This document shows positions 48,001-61,079 of a DNA stretch of 64,000 bases, one piece after another. The position numbers and the translations under genes are program-made. The stretch's first letter is position 1; every line of letters starts with the position of its first letter. This DNA is from Poecilobothrus nobilitatus (lineage: Eukaryota > Arthropoda > Insecta > Diptera > Dolichopodidae). The notes beneath the pieces are model-generated. The model was given only the letters and a program-made list of their open reading frames with translations. It had not been told where the DNA came from and did no database searches. The stretch spans positions 45,090,496 through 45,154,495 of the forward strand of contig OX352774.1 of NCBI GenBank assembly GCA_947095535.1, in the 5' to 3' direction.

Positions 48001-49870
48001 GCAAAAATGATTTCAAAATAAACTTAAAATCGTGAAAAATCAAGAGGAAATGGTAGAAAATTCGATTTAAAGATTGGGTATTTTCAAACTCCATTTTCGG
48101 GCGTTATAAATTAGTTATGAGTTTCGTATTTCATATTTATTTTTGGAAATATTGTCCCCTACATAAGAACTCTATTTTTTGGTCAAAATTCCTATTTTAA
48201 AGGAAAATATTCAGTTTTTACTGAAGAAGCAAAAATGATATCAAAATAAGCTTAAAATCGTGAAAAATCAACGGGAAATGGTAGAAAATTCGATTTAAAG
48301 ATTCGGTATTTTCAAAATTCATTTTCAAGCGATATAAATTAGTTATGAGTTTTGGATTTCGTTTTTATTTTTGGAAAAATTGTCCCCTACACAAGAACTC
48401 TATTTTTTGGTCAAAATTCCTATTTTAAAGGAAAATATGCATTTTTTACTGAAGAAGCAAAAATGATATCAAAATAAGCTTAAAATTGTGAAAAATCAAC
48501 GGGAAATGGTAGAAAATTCAATTTAAAGATTCGGTATTTTCAAACTCCATTTTCGGGCGTTATAAATTAGTTATGAGTTTCGCATTTTATTTTTATTTTT
48601 GGAAATATTCTCCCTTACACAAAAAATCTATTATTTGGTCAAAATTCCTATTTTAAAGGAAAATATTCAGTTTTTACTGAAGAAGCAAAAATGATATCAA
48701 AATAAGCTTAAAATCGTGAAAAATCAACGGGAAATGGTAGAAAATTCGATTTAAAGATTCGGTATTTTCAAATACATTTTCGGGCGATATAAATTATTTA
48801 CGAGTTGCGGAGTTCGTTTTTATTTTTGGAAATATTGTCACCTACACAAAAACTCTATTTTTTGGTCAAAATTCCTATTTTGAAGGAAAATATGCATTTT
48901 TTACTGAAGAAGCAAAATTGATATCAAAATAAGCTTAAAATCGTGAAAAATCAAAGGGAAATGGTAGAAAATTCGATTTAAAGATTGGGGATTTTCAAAC
49001 TCCATTTTCGGGCGTTATAAATTAGTTATGAGTTTCGTATTTCATATTTATTTTTGGAAATATTGTCCCCTACACAAAAACTCTATTTTTTGGTCAAAAT
49101 TCCAATTTTAAAGGAAAATATGCATTTTTTACTGAAGAAGCAAAAATGATATCAGAATAAGCTTAAAATTCGTGAAAAATCAACGGGAAATGGTAGAAAA
49201 TTCGATTTAAAGATTCGGTATTTTCAAAATTCATTTTCAGGCGATATAAATTATTTACGAGTTGCGGATTTCGTTTTTATTTTTGGAAATATTGTCCCCT
49301 ACACAAAAACTCTATTTTTTGGTCAAAATTCCTATTTTAAAGGAAAATATTCAGTTTTTACTGAAGAAGCAAAAATGATATCAGAATAAGCTTAAAATCG
49401 TGAAAAATCAACGGGAAATGGTAGAAAATTCGATTTAAAGATTCGGTATTTTCAAAATTCATTTTCAGGCGATATAAATTAGGTAGGAGTTTCGGATTTC
49501 CTATTTATTTTTGGAAATATTGTCCCCTACACAAGAACTCTATTTTTTGGTCAAAATTCTTATTTTGAAGGAAAATATTCAATTTTCACTGAAGAAGCGA
49601 AAATGATATAAAAATAAGCTTAAAATCGTGAAAAATTATCGGAAATGGTAGAAAAATCGATTTAAAGATTAGTTATTTTCAAAATACGTTTTCGGGCGTT
49701 AGCAATTAGGTATGATTTTCGGATTTCATTTTTATTTTTGGAAATATTTTCCCCTACACAAGATCTCTATTTTTTGGTCAAAATTCCTATTTTGAATTTT
49801 CCTATTTACTGAAGAAGCAAAAATGATATCAGAATAAGCTTAAAATCGTGAAAAATCAACGGGAAATGGT
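45098..49870 (+). repeat. About 21-monomer higher-order unit, copy 1
   Basis: Matches 49871-54874 with an offset that changes from 4774 (45241 and 50015), to 4548 (47261 and 51809), to 5004 (48771 and 53775). Copy 1 thus has one extra monomer (CGTGAAATAGCAACGGC unit twice, near 45757 and 45985) and copy 2 has two extra later. Other shared variants are TCTAGTGTTTGGTC and TTATACGAGTTGCGCATTTG. Confidence 0.85.
49786..49815 (+). repeat. TTTTCCTAT substitution scar, copy 1
   Basis: TATTTTGAA is followed by TTTTCCTAT and TTACTGAAG. The usual 16 bases between GAA and TTACTGAAG are replaced by 9, destroying the TTCAGT half of the hairpin. TTTTCCT is the reverse complement of AGGAAAA, which normally lies at this spot, so a tiny inversion by template switching is possible. 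Confidence 0.7.
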
Positions 49871-52800
49871 AGAAAATTCAATTTAAAGATTCGGTATTTT
49901 CAAACTCCATTTTCGGGCGTTATAAATTAGTTATGAGTTTCGGATTTCATATTTATTTTTGGAAATATTGTCCCCTACACAAGAACTCTATTTTTTGGTC
50001 AAAATTCCTATTTTTAAGGAAAATATTAAGTTTTTACTGAAGAGGCAAAAATGATATCAAAATAAGCTTAAAATCGTGAAAAATCAACGGGAAATGGTAG
50101 AAAATTCGATTTAAAGATTCGGTGTTTTCAAAATCCATTTTCAGGCGATATAAATTAGTTATCAGTTGCGGATTTCGTTTTTATTTTTGGAAATATTGTC
50201 ACCTACACAAAAACTCTATTTTTTGGTCAAATTTCCTATTTTGAAGGAAGATATTCAATTTTCACTGAAGAAGCGAAAATGACATAAAAATAAGATTAAA
50301 ATCGTGAAAAATTAACGGGAAATGGTAGAAAAATCGATTTAAAGATTCGGTATTTTCAAACTCCATTTTCGGGCGTTATAAATTAGTTATGAATTTCGCA
50401 TTTCATTTTTATTTTTGGAAATATTGTCCCTTACACAAAACCTCTATTATTTGGTCAAAATTCCTATTTTGAAGGATAATATTCAGTTTTACTGAGGAAG
50501 CAAAAATGATATCGAAATAAGCTTAAAATCGTGAAATAGCAACGGCAAATGGTAGAAAAATCGTTTTAAAGATTAGGTATTTTCAAAATTCATTTTCGGG
50601 AGATATAAATTATTTATGAGTTTTGGATTTCGTTTTTATTTTTGGAAATATTGTCCCCTACACAAGAACTCTATTTTTTGGTCAAAATTCCTATTTTAAA
50701 GGAAAATATTCAGTTTTTACTGAAGAAGCAAAAATGATATCAGAATAAGCTTAAAATCGTGAAAAATCAACGGGAAATGGTAGAAAATTTGATTTAAAGA
50801 TTCGGTATTTTCAAAATTCATTTTCAGGCGATATAAATTATTTACGAGTTGCGCATTTCGTTTTTATTTTTGGAAATATTGTCCCCTACACAAAAACTCT
50901 ATTTTTTGGTCAAAATTCCTATTTTAAAGGAAAATATGCATTTATTACTGAAGAAGCAAAAATGATATCAGAATAAGCTTAAAATCGTGAAAAATCAACG
51001 GGAAATGGTAGAAAATTCGATTTAAAGATTCGGTATTTTCAAATTTCATTTTCGGGCGATATAAATTATTTAAGAGTTGCGGATTTCGTTTTTATTTTTG
51101 GAAATATTGTCCCCTACACAAAAACTCTATTTTTTGGTCAAAATTCCTATTTTAAAGGAAAATATTCAGTTTTTACTGAAGAAGCAAAAATGATATCAAA
51201 ATAAGCTTAAAATCGTGAAAAACCAACGGGAAATGGTAGAAAATTCGATTTAAAGATTCGGTTTTTTCAAAATTCATTTTCAGGCGATATAAATTTGTTA
51301 TGAGTTTCGGATTTCGTTTTTATTTTTGGAAATATTGTCCCCTACACAAGAACTCTATTTTTTGGTCAAAATTCCTATTTTGAAAGAAAATATTCAGTTT
51401 TTACTGTAGAAGCAAAAATGATATCAAAATAAGCTTAAAATCGTGAAAAATCAACTGGAAATGGTAGAAAATTCGATTTAAAGATTCGGTATTTTCAAAA
51501 TTCATTTTCAGGCGATATAAATTATTTAAGAGTTGCGGATTTCGTTTTTATTTTTGGAAATATTGTCCCCTACACAAAAACTCTATTTTTTGGTCAAAAT
51601 TCCTATTTTAAAGGAAAATATTCAGTTTTTACTGAAGAAGCAAAAATGATATCAAAATAAGATTAAAATCGTGAAAAATCAACGGGAAATGGTAGAAAAT
51701 TCGATTTAAAGATTCGGTATTTTCGAAATTCATTTTCAGGCGATATAAATTAGTTATGAGTTTCGGATTTCGTTTTTATTTTTGGAAATATTGTCCCCTA
51801 CACAAGAACTCTAGTGTTTGGTCAAAATTCCTATTTTAAAGGAAAATATTCAGTTTTTACTGAAGAAGCAAAAATGATATCAAAATAAGATTAAAATCGT
51901 GAAAAATCAACGGGAAATGGTAGAAAATTCGATTTAAAGATTCGGTATTTTCAAAATTCATTTTCAGGCGATATAAATTATACGAGTTGCGCATTTGGTT
52001 TTAATTTTGGAAATATTGTCCTCTACACAAGAACTCTATTTTTTGGTCAAAATTGTTATTTTGAAGGAAAATATGCAGTTTTTACTGAAGGAGCAAAAAT
52101 GATTTCAAGATAAACTTAAAATCGTGAAAAATCAACGGGAAATGGTAGAAAATTCGATTTAAAGATTCGGTATTTTCAAAATCCATTTTCGGGCGATATA
52201 AATTATTTACGAGTTGCGGATTTCGTTTTTATTTTTGGTAGTATTGTCCCCTACACAAGAACTCTATTTTTTGGTCAAAATTCTTGTTTTAAAGGAAAAT
52301 ATTCAGTTTTTACTGAAGAAGCAAAAATGATATCAAAATAAGCTTAAAATCGTGAAAAATCAACGGGAAATGGTAGAAAATTCGATTTAAAGATTCGGTA
52401 TTTTCAAAATTCATTTTCAAGCGATATAAATTAGTTATGAGTTTTGGATTTCGTTTTTATTTTTGGAAATATTGTTCCCTACACAAGAACTCTATTTTTT
52501 GGTCAAAATTCCTATTTTAAAGGAAAATATGCATTTTTTACTGAAGAAGCAAAAATGATATCAAAATAAGCTTAAAATCGTGAAAAATCAACGGGAAATG
52601 GTAGAAAATTGGATTTAAAGATTCGGTATTTTCAAAATTCATTTTCAGGCGATATAAATTAGTTATGAGTTTTGGATTTCGTTTTTATTTTTGGAAATAT
52701 TGTCCTCTACACAAGAACTCTATTTTTTGGTCAAAATTGTTATTTTGAAGGAAAATATGCAGTTTTTACTGAAGCAGCAAAAATGATTTCAAAATAAACT

Positions 52801-54874
52801 TAAAATCGTGAAAAATCAAGAGGAAATGGTAGAAAATTCGATTTAAAGATTGGGTATTTTCAAACTCCATTTTCGGGCGTTATAAATTAGTTATGAGTTT
52901 CGTATTTCATATTTATTTTTGGAAATATTGTCCCCTACACAAGAACTCTATTTTTTGGTCAAAATTCCTATTTTAAAGGAAAATATTCAGTTTTTACTGA
53001 AGAAGCAAAAATGATATCAAAATAAGCTTAAAATCGTGAAAAATCAACGGGAAATGGTAGAAAATTCGATTTAAAGATTCGGTATTTTCAAAATTCATTT
53101 TCAAGCGATATAAATTAGTTATGAGTTTTGGATTTCGTTTTTATTTTTGGAAAAATTGTCCCCTACACAAGAACTCTATTTTTTGGTCAAAATTCCTATT
53201 TTAAAGGAAAATATGCATTTTTTACTGAAGAAGCAAAAATGATATCAAAATAAGCTTAAAATCGTGAAAAATCAACGGGAAATGGTAGAAAATTGGATTT
53301 AAAGATTTGGTATTTTCAAAATTCATTTTCAGGCGATATAAATTAGTTATGAGTTTTGGATTTCGTTTTTATTTTTGGAAATATTGTCCTCTACACAAGA
53401 ACTCTATTTTTTGGTCAAAATTGTTATTTTGAAGGAAAATATGCAGTTTTTACTGAAGCAGCAAAAATGATTTCAAAATAAACTTAAAATCGTGAAAAAT
53501 CAAGAGGAAATGGTAAAAAATTCGATTTAAAGATTGGGTATTTTCAAACTCCATTTTCGGGCGTTATAAATTAGTTATGAGTTTCGTATTTCATATTTAT
53601 TTTTGGAAATATTGTCCCTTACACAAAACCTCTATTATTTGGCCAAAATTCCTATTTTAAAGGAAAATATTCAGTTTTTACTGAAGAAGCAAAAATGATA
53701 TCAAAATAAGCTTAAAATCGTGAAAAATCAACGGGAAATGGTAGAAAATTCGATTTAAAGATTCGGTATTTTCAAATACATTTTCGGGCGATATAAATTA
53801 TTTACGAGTTGCGGAGTTCGTTTTTATTTTTGGAAATATTGTCACCTACACAAAAACTCTATTTTTTGGTCAAAATTTTCTATTTTGAAGGAAAATATGC
53901 ATTTTTTACTGAAGAAGCAAAAATGATATCAAAATAAGCTTAAAATCGTGAAAAATCAAAGGGAAATGGTAGAAAATTCGATTTAAAGATTGGGGATTTT
54001 CAAACTCCATTTTCGGGCGTTATAAATTAGTTATGAGTTTCGTATTTCATATTTATTTTTGGAAATATTGTCCCCTACACAAAAACTCTATTTTTTGGTC
54101 AAAATTCCAATTTTAAAGGAAAATATGCATTTTTTACTGAAGAAGCAAAAATGATATCAGAATAAGCTTAAAATCGTGAAAAATCAACGGGAAATGGTAG
54201 AAAATTCGATTTAAAGATTCGGTATTTTCAAAATTCATTTTCAGGCGATATAAATTATTTACGAGTTGCGGATTTCGTTTTTATTTTTGGAAATATTGTC
54301 CCCTACACAAAAACTCTATTTTTTGGTCAAAATTCCTTTTTTAAAGGAAAATATTCAGTTTTTACTGAAGAAGCAAAAATGATATCAGAATAAGCTTAAA
54401 ATCGTGAAAAATCAACGGGAAATGGTAGAAAATTCGATTTAAAGATTCGGTATTTTCAAAATTCATTTTCAGGCGATATAAATTAGGTAGGAGTTTCGGA
54501 TTTCCTATTTATTTTTGGAAATATTGTCCCCTACACAAGAACTCTATTTTTTGGTCAAAATTCCTATTTTGAAGGAAAATATTCAATTTTCACTGAAGAA
54601 GCGAAAATGATATAAAAATAAGCTTAAAATCGTGAAAAATTATCGGAAATGGTAGAAAAATCGATTTAAAGATTAGGTATTTTCAAAATTCATTTTCGGG
54701 CGTTAGAAATTAGGTATGATTTTCGGATTTCATTTTTATTTTTGGAAATATTTTCCCCTACACAAGATCTCTATTTTTTGGTCAAAATTCCTATTTTGAA
54801 TTTTCCTATTTACTGAAGAAGCAAAAATGATATCAGAATAAGCTTAAAATCGTGAAAAATCAACGGGAAATGGT
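49871..54874 (+). repeat. About 22-monomer higher-order unit, copy 2
   Basis: Second copy of 45098-49870, with one monomer lost near 50560 and two gained between about 52500 and 53560 (repeat of the GAAAATTGGATTTAAAG and GAAGCAGCAAAAATG pair). Monomer-number differences between otherwise similar copies are direct evidence of ongoing unequal exchange. Confidence 0.85.
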
Positions 54875-54890
54875 AGAAAATTCGATTTAA
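54150..54890 (+). repeat. 6-monomer-spaced duplication, copy 1
   Basis: The run of units with ATTAGGTAGGAGTTTCGG, AAAAATTATCGGAAATGG, GGGCGTTAGAAATTAGG and the TTTTCCTAT scar recurs 1360 bp later (six monomers less 8 bp). Confidence 0.75.
54790..54819 (+). repeat. TTTTCCTAT substitution scar, copy 2
   Basis: Same scar 5004 bp from copy 1, carried by the large duplication. Confidence 0.7.
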
Positions 54891-55509
54891 AGATTCGGTA
54901 TTTTCAAATTTCATTTTCAGGCGATATAAATTATTTACGAGTTGCGGATTTCGTTTTTATTTTTGGAAATATTGTCCCCTACACAAAAACTCTATTTTTT
55001 GGTCAAAATTCCTATTTTAAAGGAAAATATGAATTTTTTACTGAAGAAGCAAAAATGATATCAGAATAAGCTTAAAATCGTGAAAAATCAACGGGAAATG
55101 GTAGAAAATTCGATTTAAAGATTCGGTATTTTCAAAATTCATTTTCAGGCGATATAAATTAGTTATGAGTTTCGGATTTCGTTTTTATTTTTGGAAATAT
55201 TGTCCCCTACACAAGAACTTTATTTTTTGGTCAAAATTCCTATTTTAAAGGAAAATATTCAGTTTTTACTGAAGAAGCAAAAATGATATCAAAATAAGCT
55301 TAAAATCGTGAAAAATCAACGGGAAATGGTAGAAAAATCGATTTAAAGATTCGGTATTTTCAAAATTCATTTTCAGGCGATATAAATTATTTACGAGTTG
55401 CGCATTTCGTTTTTATTTTTGGAAATATTGTCCCCTACACAAAAACTCTATTTTTTTGGTCAAAATTCCTATATTAAAGGAAAATATGCATTTATTACTG
55501 AAGAAGCAA

Positions 55510-56250
55510 AAATGATATCAAAATAAGCTTAAAATCGTGAAAAATCACTGGGAAATGGTAGAAAATTCGATTTAAAGATTCGGTATTTTCAAATTTCATT
55601 TTCAGGCGATATAAATTATTTACGAGTTGCGGATTTCGTTTTTATTTTTGGAAATATTGTCCCCTACACAAAAACTCTATTTTTTGGTCAAAATTCCTAT
55701 TTTAAAGGAAAATATTCAGTTTTTACTGAAGAAGCAAAAATGATATCAGAATAAGCTTAAAATCGTGAAAAATCACGGGAAATGGTAGAAAATTCGATTT
55801 AAAGATTCGGTATTTTCAAAATTCATTTTCAGGCGATATAAATTAGGTAGGAGTTTCGGATTTCCTATTTATTTTTGGAAATATTGTCCCCTACACAAGA
55901 ACTCTATTTTTTGGTCAAAATTCCTATTTTGAAGGAAAATATTCAATTTTCACTGAAGAAGCGAAAATGATATAAAAATAAGCTTAAAATCGTGAAAAAT
56001 TATCGGAAATGGTAGAAAAATCGATTTAAAGATTAGGTATTTTCAAAATTCATTTTCGGGCGTTAGAAATTAGGTATGATTTTCGGATTTCATTTTTATT
56101 TTTGGAAATATTTTGCCCTACACAAGATCTCTATTTTTTGGTCAAAATTCCTATTTTGAATTTTCCTATTTACTGAAGAAGCAAAAATGATATCAGAATA
56201 AGCTTAAAATCGTGAAAAATCAACGGGAAATGGTAGAAAATTCGATTTAA
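55510..56250 (+). repeat. 6-monomer-spaced duplication, copy 2
   Basis: Copy of 54150-54890. A partial further copy of the ATTAGGTAGG and GGGCGTTAGAAATTAGG pair occurs near 62900-63170 without the TTTTCCTAT scar. Confidence 0.7.
56150..56179 (+). repeat. TTTTCCTAT substitution scar, copy 3
   Basis: Third copy, 1360 bp after copy 2, within a six-monomer duplication. Confidence 0.7.
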
Positions 56251-56544
56251 AGACTCGGTATTTTCAAATTTCATTTTCAGGCGATATAAATTATTTACGA
56301 GTTGCGGATTTCGTTTTTATTTTTGGAAATATTGTCCCCTACACAAAAACTCTATTTTTTGGTCAAAATTCCTATTTTAAAGGAAAATATTCAGTTTTTA
56401 CTGAAGAAGCAAAAATGATATCAAAATAAGCTTAAAATCGTGAAAAATCAACGGGAAATGGTAGAAAATTCGATTTAAAGATTCGGTTTTTTCAAAATTC
56501 ATTTTCAGGCGATATAAATTTGTTATGAGTTTCGGATTTCGTTT

Positions 56545-57000
56545 TTATTTTTGGAAATATTGTTCCCTACACAAGAACTCTATTTTTTGGTCAAAATTCC
56601 TATTTTGAAAGAAAATATTCAGTTTTTACTGTAGAAGCAAAAATGATATCAAAATAAGCTTAAAATCGTGAAAAATCAACGGGAAATGGTAGAAAAATCG
56701 ATTTAAAGATTCGGTATTTTCAAAATTCATTTTCAGGCGATATAAATTATTTACGAGTTGCGGATTTCGTTTTTATTTTTGGAAATATTGTTCCCTACAC
56801 AAGAACTCTATTTTTTGGTCAAAATTCCTATTTTGAAAGAAAATATTCAGTTTTTACTGTAGAAGCAAAAATGATATCAAAATAAGCTTAAAATCGTGAA
56901 AAATCAACGGGAAATGGTAGAAAAATCGATTTAAAGATTCGGTATTTTCAAAATTCATTTTCAGGCGATATAAATTATTTACGAGTTGCGGATTTCGTTT
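56545..57000 (+). repeat. Adjacent near-identical monomers (TGTTCCC type)
   Basis: ATATTGTTCCCTACACAAG is at about 56558 and 56786, exactly 228 bp apart. The monomers following each site match closely, including ACTGTAGAAGC. This is a recent one-monomer tandem duplication. Confidence 0.75.
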
Positions 57001-57659
57001 TTATTTTTGGAAATATTGTCCCCTACACAAAAACTCTATTTTTTTGGTCAAAATTCCTATATTAAAGGAAAATATGCATTTATTACTGAAGAAGCAAAAA
57101 TGATATAAAAATAAGCTTAAAATCGTGAAAAATCACTGGGAAATGGTAGAAAATTCGATTTAAAGATTCGGTATTTTCAAATTTCATTTTCAGGCGATAT
57201 AAATTATTTACGAGTTGCGGATTTCGTTTTTATTTTTGGAAATATTGTCCCCTACACAAAAACTCTATTTTTTGGTCAAAATTCCTATTTTAAAGGAAAA
57301 TATTCAGTTTTTACTGAAGAAGAAAAAATGATATCAGAATAAGCTTAAAATCGTGAAAAATCAACGGGAAATGGTAGAAAATTCGATTTAAAGATTCGGT
57401 TTTTTCAAAATTCATTTTCAGGCGATATAAATTTGTTATGAGTTTCGGATTTCGTTTTTATTTTTGGAAATATTGTCCCCTACACAAGAACTCTATTTTT
57501 TGGTCAATATTCCTATTTTGAAAGAAAATATTCAGTTTTTACTGTAGAAGCAAAAATGATATCAAAATAAGCTTAAAATCGTGAAAAATCAACGGGAAAT
57601 GGTAGAAAATTCGATTTAAAGATTCGGTATTTTCAAAATTCATTTTCAGGCGATATAAA

Positions 57660-59000
57660 TTATTTACGAGTTGAGGATTTCGTTTTTATTTTTGGAAATA
57701 TTGTCCCCTACACAAAACTCTATTTTTTGGTCAAAATTCCAATTTTAAAGGAAAATATGCATTTTTTACTGAAGAAGCAAAAATGATATCAAAATAAGCT
57801 TAAATCCGTGAAAAATCACCGGGAAATGGTAGAAACTTCGATTTAAAGATTCGGTATTTTCAAAATTCATTTTCAGGCGATATAAATTAGTTATGAGTTT
57901 CGGATTTCGTTTTTTTTTTTGGAAATATTGTCCCCTACACAAGAACTCTATTTTTTGGTCAAAATTCCTATTTTAAAGGAAAATATTCAGTTTTTACTGA
58001 AGAAGCAAAAATGATATCAAAATAAGCTTAAAATCGTGAAAAATCAACGGGAAATGGTAGAAAATTCGATTTAAAGATTCGGTATTTTCAAAATTCATTT
58101 TCAGGCGATATAAATTAGTTATGAGTTTCGGATTTCGTTTTTATTTTTGGAAATATTGTCCCCTACACAAGAACTCTATTTTTTGGTCAAAATTCCTATT
58201 TTAAAGGAAAATATTCAGTTTTTACTGAAGAAGCAAAAATGATATCAAAATAAGCTTAAAATCGTGAAAAATCAACGGGAAATGGTAGAAAATTCGATTT
58301 AAAGATTCGGTATTTTCAAAATTCATTTTCAGGCGATATAAATTATTTGTGAGTTTCGCATTTCGTTTTTATTTTTGGAAATATTGTCCCCTACACAAAA
58401 ACTCTATTTTTTTGGTCAAAATTCCTATTTTAAAGGAAAATATGCATTTATTACTGAAGAAGCAAAAATGATATCAAAATAAGCTTAAATCCGTGAAAAA
58501 TCACCGGGAAATGGTAGAAACTTCGATTTAAAGATTCGGTATTTTCAAAATTCATTTTCAGGCGATATAAATTAGTTATGAGTTTCGGATTTCGTTTTTT
58601 TTTTTGGAAATATTGTCCCCTACACAAGAACTCTATTTTTTGGTCAAAATTCCTATTTTAAAGGAAAATATTCAGTTTTTACTGAAGAAGCAAAAATGAT
58701 ATCAAAATAAGCTTAAAATCGTGAAAAATCAACGGGAAATGGTAGAAAATTCGATTTAAAGATTCGGTATTTTCAAAATTAATTTTCAGGCGATATAAAT
58801 TATTTACGAGTTGAGGATTTCGTTTTTATTTTTGGAAATATTGTCCCCTACACAAAACTCTATTTTTTGGTCAAAATTCCAATTTTAAAGGAAAATATGC
58901 ATTTTTTACTGAAGAAGCAAAAATGATATCAAAATAAGCTTAAAATCGTGAAAAATCAACGGAAAATGGTAGAAAATTCGATTTAAAGATTCGGTATTTT
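57660..59000 (+). repeat. Overlapping 3- and 5-monomer duplications
   Basis: The extended T tract before GGAAATATTG recurs at 57911 and 58596 (685 bp, three monomers). The short CACAAAACTC variant with TTGAGGATTTCG recurs near 57710 and 58850 (1140 bp, five monomers). Overlapping periods indicate nested exchange events. Confidence 0.7.
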
Positions 59001-61079
59001 CAAAATTCATTTTCAGGCGATATAAATTTGTTATGAGTTTCGGATTTCGTTTTTATTTTTGGAAATATTGTCCCCTACACAAGAACTCTATTTTTTGGTC
59101 AAAATTCCTATTTTGAAAGAAAATATTCAGTTTTTACTGTAGAAGCAAAAATGATATCAAAATAAGCTTAAAATCGTGAAAAATCAACGGGAAATGGTAG
59201 AAAATTCGATTTAAAAATTCGGTATTTTCAAAATTCATTTTCAGGCGATGTAAATTATTTACGAGTTGCGGATTTCGTTTTTATTTTTGGAAATATAGTC
59301 CACTACACAAAACTCTATTTTTTGGTCAAAATTCCAATTTTAAAGGAAAATATGAATTTTTTACTGAAGAAGCAAAAATGATATCAGAATAAGCTTAAAA
59401 TCGTGAAAAATCAATGGGAAATGGTAGAAACTTCGATTTAAAGATTCGGTATTTTCAAATCCATTTTCAGGCGATATAAATTAGTTATGAGTTTCGGATT
59501 TCGTTTTTATTTTTGGAAATATTGTCCCCTACACAAGAACTCTATTTTTTGGTCAAAATTCCTATTTTAAAGGAAAATATTCAGTTTTTACTGAAGAAGC
59601 AAAAATGATATCAAAATAAGCTTAAAATCGTGAAAAATCAACGGGAAATGGTAGAAAATTCGATTTAAAGATTCGGTATTTTCAAAATTCATTTTCAGGC
59701 GATATAAATTATTTGTGAGTTGCGCATTTCGTTTTTATTTTTGGAAATATTGTCCCCTACACAAAAACTCTATTTTTTTGGTCAAAATTCCTATTTTAAA
59801 GGAAAATATGCATTTATTACTGAAGAAGCAAAAATGATATCAAAATAAGCTTAAATCCGTGAAAAATCACCGGGAAATGGTAGAAAATTCGATTTAAAGA
59901 TTCGGTATTTTCAAAATTCATTTTCAGGCGATATAAATTATTTACGAGTTGCGGATTTCGTTTTTATTTTTGGAAATATTGTCCCCTACACAAAAACTCT
60001 ATTTTTTGGTCAAAATTCCTATTTTAAAGGAAAATATTCAGTTTTTACTGAAGAAGCAAAAATGATATCAGAATAATCTTAAAATCGTGAAAAATCAACG
60101 GGAAATGGTAGAAAATTCGATTTAAAGATTCGGTATTTTCAAAATTCATTTTCAGGCGATATAAATTAGGTAGGAGTTTCGGATTTCCTATTTATTTTTG
60201 GAAATATTGTCCCCTACACAAGAACTCTATTTTTTGGTCAAAATTCCTATTTTGAAGGAAAATATTCAGTTTTTACTGAAGAAGCAAAAATGATATCAAA
60301 ATAAGCTTAAAATCGTGAAAAATCAACGGGAAATGGTAGAAAATTCGATTTAAAGATTCGGTATTTTCAAAATTCATTTTCAGGCGATATAAATTATTTA
60401 CGAGTTGCGGATTTCGTTTTTATTTTTGGAAATATTGTCCCCTACACAAAACCTCTATTTTTTGGTCAAAATTCCTATTTTTAAGGAAAATATTCAGTTT
60501 TTACTGAAGAAGCAAAAATGATATCAAAATAAGCTTAAAATCGTGAAAAATCAACGGGAAATGGTAGAAAATTCAATTTAAAGATTCGGTATTTTCAAAA
60601 TTCATTTTCAGGCGATATAAATTAGTTATGAGTTTCGGATTTCGTTTTTATTTTTGGAAATATTGTCCCCTACACAAGAACTCTATTTGTTGGTCAAAAT
60701 TCCTATTTTGAAAGAAAATATGCATTTTTTACTGTAGAAGCAAAAATGATATCACAATAAGCTTAAAATCGTGAAAAATCAACGGGAAATGGTAGAAAAT
60801 TCGATTTAAAGATTCGGTATTTTCAAAATTCATTTTCAGGCGATATAAATTATTTACGAGTTGCGGATTTCGTTTTTATTTTTGGAAATATTGTCCCCTA
60901 CACAAAAACTCTATTTTTTGGTCAAAATTCCTATTTTAAAGGAAAATATTCAGTTTTTACTGAAGAAGCAAAAATGATATCAGAATAATCTTAAAATCGT
61001 GAAAAATCAACGGGAAATGGTAGAAAATTCGATTTAAAGATTCGGTATTTTCAAAATTCATTTTCAGGCGATATAAATT

